Assembly (NCBI GenBank): GCA_900548205.1
Contig: URJS01000022.1
Coordinates: forward strand, 1-28,453
DNA from: an uncultured Roseburia sp.
GTDB taxonomy: Bacteria > Bacillota > Clostridia > Lachnospirales > Lachnospiraceae
Direction: 5' to 3'
DNA length: 28,453 nucleotides
Shown: positions 1 through 7,701 of the stretch, one piece after another
How the letters are laid out: every line of letters begins with the position of its first letter
How positions within the stretch are numbered: the stretch's first letter is position 1
Notes under the pieces: generated by a model
The model's input: the letters and a program-made list of their open reading frames with translations, nothing else
What the model was told of the DNA's origin: nothing
Database searches by the model: none
Translations under genes and position numbers: made by a program

Positions 1-278
1 CGGAACTATGGGATTCATAGAGTTTCCGAGACCGCTCTACCAATGTATTGAGGAATCCAGACGCAGCGAATCAGTTGCTTGCCGATGTGGAAGCAGCAAT
101 TTACGAACGACTGGAAAATCCATTATCTTTTGAAGCTTATCGTTCTGCCAGAAAACGAAAACATGACTACTACAGAATTTATGTTAGTAACTACACCGTT
201 TATTATGTTGTGATCGACAATGTAATGGAAGTTCGACGATTTTTGTATAGTGCAAGAGATGTAGAGAAATTTTTATAA
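1..278 (+). pseudogene. Decayed ParE/RelE-family toxin gene (cut by window edge)
   Basis: From position 48 (TTG) to 278 the reading frame encodes about 76 residues that look like the C-terminal three quarters of a ParE/RelE-type mRNA interferase or gyrase toxin: NPDAANQLL helix, a basic patch (SARKRKHDYYRIYV), paired beta strands and the terminal RRFLYSARDVEKFL. The usual family length is about 95-105 residues. Upstream, this frame hits a TAG at 18-20, while frame 1 over positions 4-39 reads NYGIHRVSETAL, which resembles the first strand of such toxins. The simplest reading is that a short deletion that is not a multiple of three removed the first-helix region near position 39. No ribosome binding site precedes 48. 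No antitoxin gene is visible, because the window starts here. Family membership is fairly safe; inactivation is inferred. A shortened functional protein from the TTG cannot be excluded. Confidence 0.6.
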
Positions 279-293
279 GAGAGATATAACATT

Positions 294-331
294 AAAAAGC
301 AGCCAGTCTGATGAGACTGACTGCTTTTTTA
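294..331 (+). terminator. Rho-independent terminator after the toxin remnant
   Basis: The arms AGCAGCCAGTCT and AGACTGACTGCT pair over 12 positions with one mismatch around a GATG loop, followed by a run of T. A-rich sequence on the left arm means it could also terminate minus-strand transcription of the remnants at 333-628. Confidence 0.8.
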
Positions 332-332
332 A

Positions 333-628
333 TCAATCTTCTTTCTGCCCGAAAATGGAGCGGGAAAGAAGATAAGACAGTCCCAATATAACCGGAGTGA
401 TAACCGGTATCAGGATGAGGCTGACATAGTAGGAACCTGTAAGTTGTCATTTTCTTTCATCAGTTACTATGTGTTCTATTCCCAAATGCTCTTTACTAAG
501 ATAATCTTTCATAAAATTTGGAAATGCTTTGTATTTATCCAAGTCATTTTTTATCATATAAGACCCGAAAAATCTATTTCAGTGCCATCCATTTTTGGAA
601 TTGTGAGGGTGGCTGTCTGTGAAAGTTT
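333..628 (-). pseudogene. Minus-strand coding remnants in a gene-poor stretch
   Basis: The 442 bases from 279 to 720 hold no convincing intact gene. On the minus strand three short open stretches follow one another. One ends at 554 with residues TIPKMDGTEIDFSGLI. The second is a 36-codon frame from ATG 557 to a TGA at 447, containing DKYKAFPNFMKDYLSKEH; its ATG overlaps the stop of the first (ATGA). The third stays in the same frame after that TGA and encodes a hydrophobic tail (ILIPVITPVILGLSYLL) ending in KED at 333, immediately before the terminator. Protein-like composition, the ATGA junction and the terminator suggest either a degraded gene or a cluster of tiny genes. There is no ribosome binding site before ATG 557. 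I do not recognise the family. Confidence 0.25.
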
Positions 629-659
629 TCATCCGTTAGACGGGTGACGCTGATTTTAG

Positions 660-687
660 TCATAAAAAGAGAGACAAGTCATAAAAT
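660..687 (+). promoter_or_regulatory. Candidate sigma-E promoter of the spoIIIA operon
   Basis: TCATAAA (660-666), a 13-base spacer and CATAAAAT (680-687) fit the sigma-E pattern of Bacillus/Clostridia (KMATATT, 13-15 bases, CATACAnT), with 7 of 8 matches in the -10. It lies 33 bases before the spoIIIAA start. Known biology supports it: spoIIIA is transcribed in the mother cell by sigma-E. No sigma-A-like promoter is evident nearby. Confidence 0.6.
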
Positions 688-720
688 AGAACATGACCCA
701 AAGTGAGAGGAGGAGGACAG

Positions 721-1689
721 ATGCCAGAAAAGGAATTTCGGCTGGAGCAGATTTTTCCGGTACATATCAGAAATCAGATTCGCATGGAGGAGATTTGGGG
801 AACGCTTGAGGAAATCAGGGTGCGCATCGGACAGCCGCTTGAATTTATCACAGGCACGGGAAACAGCTACCTGACGCTTTCCGATGGGGCGGGCACATGG
901 ATGCGCGCAGCAGAGGAGGGCGCGGCGAAAAAGGCTTACCGAGTCACGGTGCGTGATGTCGCGGAGCTTGTGAACTACAGTAGCAGCTATTCGCTCTATG
1001 CCTATAAGGAAGAATTAAAGCAGGGCTATCTGACCCTTACGGGCGGTCATCGTGTGGGAATGGCAGGCGTTGCCGTCACGGAGGGCGGACAGATTTGCGG
1101 CATCAGTCCGGTCACCTTTTTAAATATCCGTGTCGCGCATGAGAAAAAAGGGTGTGCAGAGGGATTGCTGCCCTACTTAAAAAATGCCGGGAATGTCTGT
1201 AATACGCTGTTTTTTTCGGAGCCGGGGGCGGGAAAGACCACGCTGTTAAGGGATTGTATTCGGATGCTCTCGGACGGAGCGGCATCAGATATGGGATTAA
1301 AAGTATGCGTTGTGGACGAGCGTTCCGAAATTGCGGCGTGTCATATCGGTGTTCCCCAAAACGATCTTGGCACTCGTACGGACGTGCTCTGCGGCTGCAC
1401 AAAGCCGGCGGGAATCCGGATGCTTCTGCGTGCGATGTCGCCGCAGGTCATTGCGCTTGATGAGCTGGGAGGAGAGGAGGATTTTTTTGCGGTGGAGCAG
1501 GCAGTGTATTCCGGCTGCCGTGTGCTTGGCACGATCCATGCGGGGAGCATGGACGAGCTGGCAAGAAAGCCTTACTTAAAGGAATGGATGAAACAGGGCG
1601 TTTTTGAGCGGTATGTTGGAATCAGTCGGGGAAAAGACGGGGGCAGACGTTATCAGATATATAATGCCGGAATGGAGCGCTTATGCTGA
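721..1689 (+). CDS. spoIIIAA: Stage III sporulation protein AA (secretion-type ATPase)
   Basis: This 322-residue AAA-type ATPase resembles the motor proteins of type II/IV secretion. It is thought to power assembly or activity of the SpoIIIA-SpoIIQ channel from the mother-cell cytoplasm. The Walker A motif EPGAGKTT lies at about residues 167-174, followed by a Walker B-like VIALDELG. The region before it has the usual TLTGGHRVGMAG and INIR-like segments. A GTG at 703 lies upstream in frame, but ATG 721 sits six bases after a strong GGAGGAGG and gives the usual N-terminus, so 721 is chosen. It is the first gene of an eight-gene operon, and its stop overlaps the spoIIIAB start. Length and motifs are normal. 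Confidence 0.95.
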   Translation: MPEKEFRLEQIFPVHIRNQIRMEEIWGTLEEIRVRIGQPLEFITGTGNSYLTLSDGAGTWMRAAEEGAAKKAYRVTVRDVAELVNYSSSYSLYAYKEELKQGYLTLTGGHRVGMAGVAVTEGGQICGISPVTFLNIRVAHEKKGCAEGLLPYLKNAGNVCNTLFFSEPGAGKTTLLRDCIRMLSDGAASDMGLKVCVVDERSEIAACHIGVPQNDLGTRTDVLCGCTKPAGIRMLLRAMSPQVIALDELGGEEDFFAVEQAVYSGCRVLGTIHAGSMDELARKPYLKEWMKQGVFERYVGISRGKDGGRRYQIYNAGMERLC

Positions 1690-2201
1690 AGGCGGGGGGA
1701 AGTATTCTGGTTGTGGCGGCAAGCATCGGGATTGCAAGTGCATTTCGGCGGGAAATCAAGGAGCACCTTGCAATTTTGTATGAGATCCGCAAGCTGCTTG
1801 TGGATATTGCATATGCAGCGTTTGAGACGATGCAGCCGGTGGAGATACTGCTTGGCTGCTTTATCAGAACGAGGGACGAGCGGTTAAATAAGCTTTGCAG
1901 GGAGATTGCGGAGCAACTGATGGAAAAGAGCGAGCAGGACGGCGCGGAGGTATGGAGAAGCAATGTCTTTTCGTTTCATAAGCTGCTTGGATTAAAGGAG
2001 GAGGAAGCGGAGGTCATTGCCGGCGCGGGAAGCGCCTTTTTTGGAAAAAGTGTGGAGGAGAACAAAAAGCACCTTGCGCTTGCGTTGGAGCGCCTTGATT
2101 TTTTGATTGAAGCGGCGCGCGGGGAACAAAAGGAGAAGCAGAAGGTATATGGGACAGTCAGTGTGCTCTGCGGTCTGATGTTAGTGATTCTGCTTGTTTA
2201 G
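1683..2201 (+). CDS. spoIIIAB: Stage III sporulation protein AB
   Basis: This 172-residue protein has a hydrophobic N-terminus (GGSILVVAASIGIASAF), a long helical cytoplasm-like middle and a C-terminal membrane segment (VSVLCGLMLVILLV). That is the arrangement of SpoIIIAB, which resembles GspF/PilC-type inner-membrane secretion components. LGLKEEEAEVI and the closing membrane helix are typical of the family. The ATG at 1683 overlaps the spoIIIAA stop (ATGCTGA), which indicates translational coupling. In the channel it probably anchors the AA ATPase to the membrane; that role comes from family knowledge, not from this sequence. Confidence 0.93.
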   Translation: MLKAGGSILVVAASIGIASAFRREIKEHLAILYEIRKLLVDIAYAAFETMQPVEILLGCFIRTRDERLNKLCREIAEQLMEKSEQDGAEVWRSNVFSFHKLLGLKEEEAEVIAGAGSAFFGKSVEENKKHLALALERLDFLIEAARGEQKEKQKVYGTVSVLCGLMLVILLV

Positions 2202-2217
2202 AAAGGAAAAATTGACC

Positions 2218-2412
2218 ATGAGTGTAAATCTGATATTTAAGATTGCTGCAGTCGGCATTTTGGTGACCGTGATCAGTCAGGTGCTAAAGCACAGCGGGCG
2301 AGAGGAACATGCATTTTTGACAAGCCTTGCCGGACTGATCATCGTGCTGTTTTGGATCGTTCCCTATATCTATGAGCTTTTTGAGACGATGCAGTCGCTG
2401 TTTGCGCTATAG
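2218..2412 (+). CDS. spoIIIAC: Stage III sporulation protein AC
   Basis: This 64-residue, two-helix membrane protein has the normal size for SpoIIIAC. It opens with SVNLIFKIAAVGILV and has a second helix LTSLAGLIIVLFWIVPYI. The frame is open from a TTG at 2194, inside the end of spoIIIAB, but ATG 2218 follows AAAGGAAAA at a usable distance and gives the family's standard start. SpoIIIAC and AD are homologous small membrane subunits of the mother-cell channel complex. It lies 16 bases after spoIIIAB and 17 before spoIIIAD. Confidence 0.93.
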   Translation: MSVNLIFKIAAVGILVTVISQVLKHSGREEHAFLTSLAGLIIVLFWIVPYIYELFETMQSLFAL

Positions 2413-2429
2413 GAGCAGGGGAGTATTTC

Positions 2430-2813
2430 ATGGATATTATAAAAATTGCGGTTCTCGGAATTGCAGGTGTGTTAATTGCAATCCCGCTGAAGCGGGAAAA
2501 AAGTGAATACAGCCTGTTTATTGCGATGACTGTCTGTATCTGCATTTTTTTGTATCTGCTGACAAAGGTCGGGACGATTCTTGATTTCATCCGCCGTCTG
2601 GAGACTGTGATACCCATAGACAGCCGTTATATCGGTATTCTCATAAAAATGGTGGGAATCACCTATGTGGCGGAATTTGCGGTCAACATCTGTAAGGACG
2701 CCGGATATGCGGCGATTGCTAGTCAGATTGAGGTTTTTGCAAAGCTGTCGATCCTTGTTGTGAGCGTACCAGTATTGGCGGCATTTTTGGAAATGGTGGG
2801 AAATTATTTATGA
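2430..2813 (+). CDS. spoIIIAD: Stage III sporulation protein AD
   Basis: This 127-residue polytopic membrane protein starts MDIIKIAVLGIAGVLIAIPLK and has about four hydrophobic segments. It has the length and character of SpoIIIAD, a membrane subunit of the SpoIIIA complex related to AC. AGGAGCAGGGGA precedes the ATG. Its TGA overlaps the ATG of spoIIIAE (ATGA), implying coupled translation. The conserved central MVGITYVAEFAVNICKDAG segment supports the call. Confidence 0.93.
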   Translation: MDIIKIAVLGIAGVLIAIPLKREKSEYSLFIAMTVCICIFLYLLTKVGTILDFIRRLETVIPIDSRYIGILIKMVGITYVAEFAVNICKDAGYAAIASQIEVFAKLSILVVSVPVLAAFLEMVGNYL

Positions 2814-4051
2814 AAAAGCTGCAAATAAAAATACGGACGGGACTGCAAGGAAAAGCTTTGGAAAGAAAAAGCTTGGAAAGAAAAGTCTTTCTTTGCATCC
2901 TTCTATGCGGCGCATTTTTGTTTGGTAGCGCCAAGGTGCGGGCAGAGCCGCTGCCGGACGGGCAGGCGCAGACAGAAAGCGACTATCTGACTCGATTTCG
3001 CGGAGAGCTGGATTTTACAGATTTGGATGAGCTTTTAGAGACGGAAACGCCACAGGGAGAGCGTGCGCCGATCCGTTTTTCTGATCTTGTGGATCTGCTG
3101 ATTTCGGACGGACTGGAGGCTTTGGACGGCAGGCTTTTGATGGAATGGCTTTCTGACGCTCTCTTTTATGAGATTCGGGAGAGCCGCCGTCTGCTGGCAG
3201 AGGTACTTCTTCTTGCTGTGGCATTTTCCGTCTTAAAAAATTTTTCGGGCGCGTTCCGACAGGCATACATAGCGGAGATCAGTTTTTTTCTGGTGTACGG
3301 GATTCTTGCCGTGCTGCTTTTGCAGTCCTTTACAAATTATGAGGCGATCGCGGAGGAGCTGCTTGGCAAGAGTGTCGATTTTATGAAAGCGCTTGTGCCT
3401 GCTTTTTGTGTCAGCATGGTGTTTTCCGCGGGCGCGGGTACGTCAGCCGCCTTTTACCAGACGGCATTTTTAGTCATCTATCTGATCCAATGGCTGTTTT
3501 TAAAGGTTCTTATGCCGCTCATTCACGGCTACATTCTGCTTGTGCTGTTCCGCCATTTTTTTGAGGAGGAGAAATTTGAGAATCTGGCAGAGCTTTTGAA
3601 GGGAGCGATTGAGTGGAGCTTAAAGAGCGCAGGAGTTCTTGTGATCGGGATGAATGTTGTACAGGGGCTTTTGGCTCCGGCAAAGGATCGTCTGATGAGC
3701 GGGTCGCTTCAGAAGGCGGCGGAGCTGATCCCGGGTATTGGGGCTGTGGCAAGCGGTATCGGAGAGCTGCTGCTTGGGTCGGGAATTTTGATCAAAAACT
3801 GTGTGGGCGTAGCGGCGCTTGTCATCCTGGCGTTGCTGGGACTGCTCCCATTTTTAAAGATACTTTGCATCACGGTGTTTTATAAGCTTGCAGCGGTCGT
3901 GGCAGAGCCGGTCACAGACATGCGGATCGCAGGCTGCCTGAAGGGAATGGCGGAGGGCGGCGTATTATATTTAAAGCTGATCCTATACTGTCTGTCACTG
4001 TTTTTTGTCACGATCGCGCTGACGACGGCAGCGTCGGGACTTTTGGCATAG
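2810..4051 (+). CDS. spoIIIAE: Stage III sporulation protein AE
   Basis: This 413-residue protein is the largest membrane subunit of the SpoIIIA channel. It has a positively charged N-terminus, a signal-like hydrophobic segment (VFLCILLCGAFLFGSAKVRA, about residues 27-46), an exposed stretch of about 80 residues, then several membrane helices to the C-terminus. SpoIIIAE has permease-like topology and is needed for forespore sigma-G activity. The start overlaps the spoIIIAD stop. An oddity is a small tandem duplication in the charged N-terminus (ALERK-SLERK, 15-base period, 2851-2880), which lengthens the n-region of the signal without breaking the frame. Confidence 0.93.
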   Translation: MKKLQIKIRTGLQGKALERKSLERKVFLCILLCGAFLFGSAKVRAEPLPDGQAQTESDYLTRFRGELDFTDLDELLETETPQGERAPIRFSDLVDLLISDGLEALDGRLLMEWLSDALFYEIRESRRLLAEVLLLAVAFSVLKNFSGAFRQAYIAEISFFLVYGILAVLLLQSFTNYEAIAEELLGKSVDFMKALVPAFCVSMVFSAGAGTSAAFYQTAFLVIYLIQWLFLKVLMPLIHGYILLVLFRHFFEEEKFENLAELLKGAIEWSLKSAGVLVIGMNVVQGLLAPAKDRLMSGSLQKAAELIPGIGAVASGIGELLLGSGILIKNCVGVAALVILALLGLLPFLKILCITVFYKLAAVVAEPVTDMRIAGCLKGMAEGGVLYLKLILYCLSLFFVTIALTTAASGLLA

Positions 4052-4070
4052 CAGGCTGGAGGGGAGAGGT

Positions 4071-4622
4071 ATGGCTTCATATGTAAAAGGCTTTCTGGTG
4101 CTGTTTGTTCTGGTATCTGTGCTGCTGCATCTGCCGCCGGGCAAAACATATCAGAAATATATCCGATTTTTTTCACAATTTATTTTAACGCTTGCGCTTT
4201 TAGCGCCGGTGCTTAGATTTTTTGGCGACAAGGATGCGTTTTTGGAGCTGATCGCATATGAGAAATTTACGGAGGAGCTTGTGGCGGTATCAAGAGATAT
4301 GAAGCAGGTGGAATATCTGTACAGCGATTATCATAAGGAAGCGTATGAGGACGCCATTGCAGAGGATGTTGGGCGGATTGCGGAAAGCCATTCGTTTGCG
4401 GTGAAGGACTGTGAAGTCTCTCTTTCTGAGGAATATGAGGTGGAACGTATTTCTCTTATCGTTGGAGAACAAAAAGAGGAGGATGCTATTTCTGGTATTT
4501 TGTTAAAGGATCATGTTTCCGGGGAAACGGAGGAGATTATTTTTACGGAGCTAAAAAAAGAACTGACGGAGTTTTATGGGATCAATGCGTCGAAGATCAC
4601 GATTGCATATGAAAGCGGATAG
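4071..4622 (+). CDS. spoIIIAF: Stage III sporulation protein AF
   Basis: This 183-residue protein starts with two membrane helices (GFLVLFVLVSVLLHLPPG and FFSQFILTLALLAPVLRFF), followed by a soluble domain rich in Glu and ending in the family-typical YGINASKITIAYE. SpoIIIAF is a ring-building-motif protein of the mother-cell channel. GGAGGGGAGAGG precedes ATG 4071. It sits 19 bases after spoIIIAE and 12 before spoIIIAG, within the operon. Confidence 0.93.
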   Translation: MASYVKGFLVLFVLVSVLLHLPPGKTYQKYIRFFSQFILTLALLAPVLRFFGDKDAFLELIAYEKFTEELVAVSRDMKQVEYLYSDYHKEAYEDAIAEDVGRIAESHSFAVKDCEVSLSEEYEVERISLIVGEQKEEDAISGILLKDHVSGETEEIIFTELKKELTEFYGINASKITIAYESG

Positions 4623-4634
4623 GAGGGGAGAGGC

Positions 4635-5249
4635 GTGCAGGAGCTTTTTCATTTTTTGGAGAAAAAGAAGTGGAAGCAGTTGAAAAAGAGCGATTGGGCA
4701 GTGATCGGGCTGGTTGGCGTTCTGCTTTTAGTGCTTGCGCTTCCGACCGGAGAACACAAAGAAAAGGAGGGAATGCTCGCAGGGCAGAAAACAGAAGAAA
4801 GAGAGCAGGGAAAAGAAGCGGCAGGACAGCAGTATTCGGACGTAGAATATGCGGGGTATCTGGAGGAGCGGCTCAAGGAGGTGCTGGGGCAGATGGAGGG
4901 TGTGGGAAGGGTGGAGGTGATGATCACCATATCAGATAAGGGAGAGCGTGTTGTGGAGAAGGAGACGGCGCAGACCGGTACGGTGACGACGGAGACAGAT
5001 CAAGCAGGGGGAAGCCGCAGTATTTCGGAACAGACGTCTGAGGAAACAGCGATCTATACAGAAATCGGAAGTGAGAGCGAGCCGTATGTACGAAAGGAGC
5101 TGCTGCCGAAGCTGGAGGGAGTTGTCGTGGTGGCGGAGGGAGGAGGCAATCCTTCGGTCGTCTCAAATATTTCTGAGGCGGTCAAGGCATTATTGCCGGT
5201 AGAAGCGCATAGAATTAAGGTAGTTAAGATGTGTTCCAAGGAGGAATGA
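4635..5249 (+). CDS. spoIIIAG: Stage III sporulation protein AG
   Basis: This 204-residue protein has one N-terminal membrane helix (WAVIGLVGVLLLVLAL, about residues 22-37), a charged linker and a C-terminal ring-building domain with GVGRVEVMITI and PKLEGVVVVAEGG. SpoIIIAG forms a large ring in the intermembrane space with SpoIIIAH and SpoIIQ. The start is GTG 4635, 12 bases after spoIIIAF and directly downstream of AGGAGGGGAG. No ATG gives a sensible membrane anchor. Its final codons overlap the ribosome binding site of spoIIIAH. Confidence 0.94.
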   Translation: MQELFHFLEKKKWKQLKKSDWAVIGLVGVLLLVLALPTGEHKEKEGMLAGQKTEEREQGKEAAGQQYSDVEYAGYLEERLKEVLGQMEGVGRVEVMITISDKGERVVEKETAQTGTVTTETDQAGGSRSISEQTSEETAIYTEIGSESEPYVRKELLPKLEGVVVVAEGGGNPSVVSNISEAVKALLPVEAHRIKVVKMCSKEE

Positions 5250-5251
5250 AC

Positions 5252-5977
5252 GTGAACAAAATATTTCGGAAGAACCAACTGGTCATAACAGCATTGGCAC
5301 TGATGATTGCGGTGGCTGGATATTTCAGCTACATGAATAACAACCTTGAGGATGAAAAAATTGCGGCGCAGGCAGGGGCGAAGGATGGGATCGTCGATGA
5401 CAGCTATGAGATTTCAGATGAGGATGCCCTGCTTGGAGAGGAGATATTTACGGATGAGGGAACGGGAGAGGAGCTTGCAGTTGTGGACGGAACAGAGGCG
5501 GCGAACGAGGCGATGGCAGAGGGGCAGACGGTAGCGGACGCCGGTACGGGCGGACAGGAGATTGAAAATCCGGGAGAGGCTGTGCTTACGAGTACATCCG
5601 TCGCTAATCTTGATTATGCAGCTGAGATGAAGCTAAACCGCGAGCAGATACGTTCCAAAAATAAAGAAGCGCTTTTGGAAATCGTCAACAATGCGACAAT
5701 CGAGGAAAGCTTAAAGCAGGATGCTGTCAACAAAATGATCGCAATGACTGATATTGCAGAGCGCGAGGCGGCAGCGGAGATGCTTCTTGAGGCAAAGGGA
5801 TTTACCGATGTGGTAGTCAGTATTACGGATGAGAGCTGCGATGTTGTGCTCAATATGGGAGAGGTGACAGACGCAAAGCGCGCGCAGGTGGAGGATATTG
5901 TAAAGCGCAAAACAAATGTTGCTGCTGACAAGATCGTCATTACACCGATCGTCGTGGGGGAAGCAACAACGGAATAA
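5252..5977 (+). CDS. spoIIIAH: Stage III sporulation protein AH
   Basis: SpoIIIAH spans the mother-cell membrane and binds forespore SpoIIQ to join the two halves of the channel. This 241-residue protein has the family start NKIFRKNQLVITALALMIA, a single membrane helix, an acidic linker and a C-terminal YscJ/FliF-like ring domain. That domain includes AEMLLEAKGFTDVVVSI and ADKIVITPIVV. The frame is open from GTG 5231 and contains ATG 5246, but the AAGGAGGA at 5238-5245 is only properly spaced (6 bases) from GTG 5252. GTG 5252 also reproduces the usual N-terminus, so it is the likely start. It is the last operon gene, before a terminator. Confidence 0.94.
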   Translation: MNKIFRKNQLVITALALMIAVAGYFSYMNNNLEDEKIAAQAGAKDGIVDDSYEISDEDALLGEEIFTDEGTGEELAVVDGTEAANEAMAEGQTVADAGTGGQEIENPGEAVLTSTSVANLDYAAEMKLNREQIRSKNKEALLEIVNNATIEESLKQDAVNKMIAMTDIAEREAAAEMLLEAKGFTDVVVSITDESCDVVLNMGEVTDAKRAQVEDIVKRKTNVAADKIVITPIVVGEATTE

Positions 5978-5982
5978 TACAT

Positions 5983-6023
5983 AAAATCTAAGAGGGGGAT
6001 TGCTCCCTTCTTAGATTTTTTTT
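5983..6023 (+). terminator. Terminator of the spoIIIA operon
   Basis: AAAATCTAAGAGGGGGA pairs with CTCCCTTCTTAGATTTT with one or two imperfections around a short loop and runs into TTTTTTTT. It lies six bases after the spoIIIAH stop. Confidence 0.9.
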
Positions 6024-6050
6024 GATTTTTGAGGAAAAATATGTTATAGT
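6022..6050 (+). promoter_or_regulatory. Sigma-A-type promoter of prfC, extended -10
   Basis: TTGATT (6022-6027), a 17-base spacer and TATAGT (6045-6050), with TG one base upstream of the -10, form an extended -10 promoter. It begins in the T-run of the spoIIIA terminator. Expected transcription start is near 6057, about 40 bases before the prfC TTG. Confidence 0.65.
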
Positions 6051-6095
6051 GCCAAAAGCAAAAGGAATTTGAATGAGATTAAAGGAGCGATAGAT

Positions 6096-7685
6096 TTGGC
6101 TGATTTAAAAAAAGAAATCGAAAAAAGACGCACATTTGCGATTATTTCCCATCCGGATGCAGGTAAGACGACCTTGACTGAGAAGTTTTTGCTCTACGGC
6201 GGAGCGATCAATCTCGCCGGCTCTGTCAAAGGAAAGGCAACGGCGCGCCATGCGGTATCCGACTGGATGGAAATAGAGAAGGAGCGAGGAATCTCAGTAA
6301 CCTCCTCCGTGCTGCAGTTTAATTACGGGGGTTACTGCATCAATATTCTTGATACGCCGGGACATCAGGATTTCTCGGAGGACACCTATCGTACCCTGAT
6401 GGCTGCAGATTCTGCTGTCATGGTCATTGACGGATCAAAGGGCGTCGAGGCGCAGACGAGAAAGCTCTTTAAGGTCTGCGTGATGCGCCATATCCCGATC
6501 TTTACGTTTATCAATAAGATGGACCGCGATGCGAATGATACGTTTGACCTGTTAGACGAGATCGAAAAAGAGCTGGGTATCGCGACCTGCCCGATCAACT
6601 GGCCGATCGGTTCCGGCAAGGAATTTAAGGGAGTCTACAATAGGGAGACGCGTGAGGTGATGACGTTTGCAGACACCTTAAAGGGGACAAAGGAGGGCGT
6701 CCAGAAGCATATTCCGGTCGACGATCCGGCTTTGATCGCCGAGATCGGACAAGCCGCTTATGAAAGGCTGATGGAGGAAATTGAGCTTTTAGACGGCGCA
6801 AGCGCCGAGTTTGATCAGGAGCTTGTTGCAAAGGGTGAGCTCTCTCCGGTATTTTTCGGTTCGGCGCTCACAAACTTTGGCGTGGAGACATTTTTGCAGC
6901 ATTTCCTAAAGATGACGTCCTCGCCGCTCCCAAGGCGGGCGGACATCGGGGAGGTGGACCCGTTTGGAGAGGAATTTTCCGCCTTTGTCTTTAAGATCCA
7001 GGCAAATATGAATAAGGCGCACAGAGACCGCATCGCGTTCATGCGCATCTGCTCCGGCAAGTTTACCGCCGGCATGGAGGTGGTTCATGTGCAGGGGGGA
7101 AACAAGAAGATCAAGCTTTCCCAGCCGCAGCAGATGATGGCGCAGGAGCGCCACATCGTCGAGGAGGCGTATGCCGGGGACATTATCGGTGTGTTCGATC
7201 CGGGTATTTTCTCGATCGGAGATACGATCACGACGGCAAAGCCGTTTCAGTTTGAGGGCATCCCGACCTTTGCGCCGGAGCATTTCGCGCGCGTGCGCCA
7301 GGTCGATACGATGAAGCGCAAGCAGTTTATGAAGGGTATGCAGCAGATCGCACAGGAGGGCGCGATCCAGATCTTTCAGGAGTACAACATGGGGATGGAG
7401 GAGGTCATCGTCGGCGTGGTCGGCGTGCTGCAGTTTGATGTGTTAAAGTACCGCCTCGAGAATGAGTACAATGTGGAGATACGCATGGATAAGCTGCCGT
7501 ATGAGCATATCCGCTGGATTGAAAATGAGTCGATCGACGTAGATAAGCTGGTCGGGACCTCTGACATGAAAAAGATTCAGGATTTAAAGGGCAGACCGCT
7601 GCTTTTGTTCGTCAATGCATGGAGTGTGGGCATGGTTCTGGATCGAAACGAGGGGCTTAGGCTCTCGGAGTTTGGCAGGGAGTAG
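6096..7685 (+). CDS. prfC: Peptide chain release factor 3
   Basis: RF3 is a translational GTPase that removes RF1/RF2 from the ribosome after termination. The 529-residue product has the expected length. It shows all GTPase boxes: SHPDAGKTT (G1), RGISVTSS (G2), DTPGHQDFSED (G3) and NKMD (G4), followed by domain II and the RF3-specific C-terminal domain. The frame is open from TTG 6069, but TTG 6096 lies 8 bases after AAAGGAG and gives ADLKKEIEKRRTFAIISHP, matching the family N-terminus. It is followed after 16 bases by a thioredoxin-fold gene, probably co-transcribed. The rare TTG start may limit expression; this is an inference. Confidence 0.95.
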   Translation: MADLKKEIEKRRTFAIISHPDAGKTTLTEKFLLYGGAINLAGSVKGKATARHAVSDWMEIEKERGISVTSSVLQFNYGGYCINILDTPGHQDFSEDTYRTLMAADSAVMVIDGSKGVEAQTRKLFKVCVMRHIPIFTFINKMDRDANDTFDLLDEIEKELGIATCPINWPIGSGKEFKGVYNRETREVMTFADTLKGTKEGVQKHIPVDDPALIAEIGQAAYERLMEEIELLDGASAEFDQELVAKGELSPVFFGSALTNFGVETFLQHFLKMTSSPLPRRADIGEVDPFGEEFSAFVFKIQANMNKAHRDRIAFMRICSGKFTAGMEVVHVQGGNKKIKLSQPQQMMAQERHIVEEAYAGDIIGVFDPGIFSIGDTITTAKPFQFEGIPTFAPEHFARVRQVDTMKRKQFMKGMQQIAQEGAIQIFQEYNMGMEEVIVGVVGVLQFDVLKYRLENEYNVEIRMDKLPYEHIRWIENESIDVDKLVGTSDMKKIQDLKGRPLLLFVNAWSVGMVLDRNEGLRLSEFGRE

Positions 7686-7701
7686 AAAAGGGGACGAAGG
7701 T

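Noticed and set aside
444..647. 67-codon plus-strand frame in the gene-poor stretch before spoIIIA
   Set aside because: No ribosome binding site, amino-acid composition unlike a protein, and the opposite strand carries more protein-like fragments.
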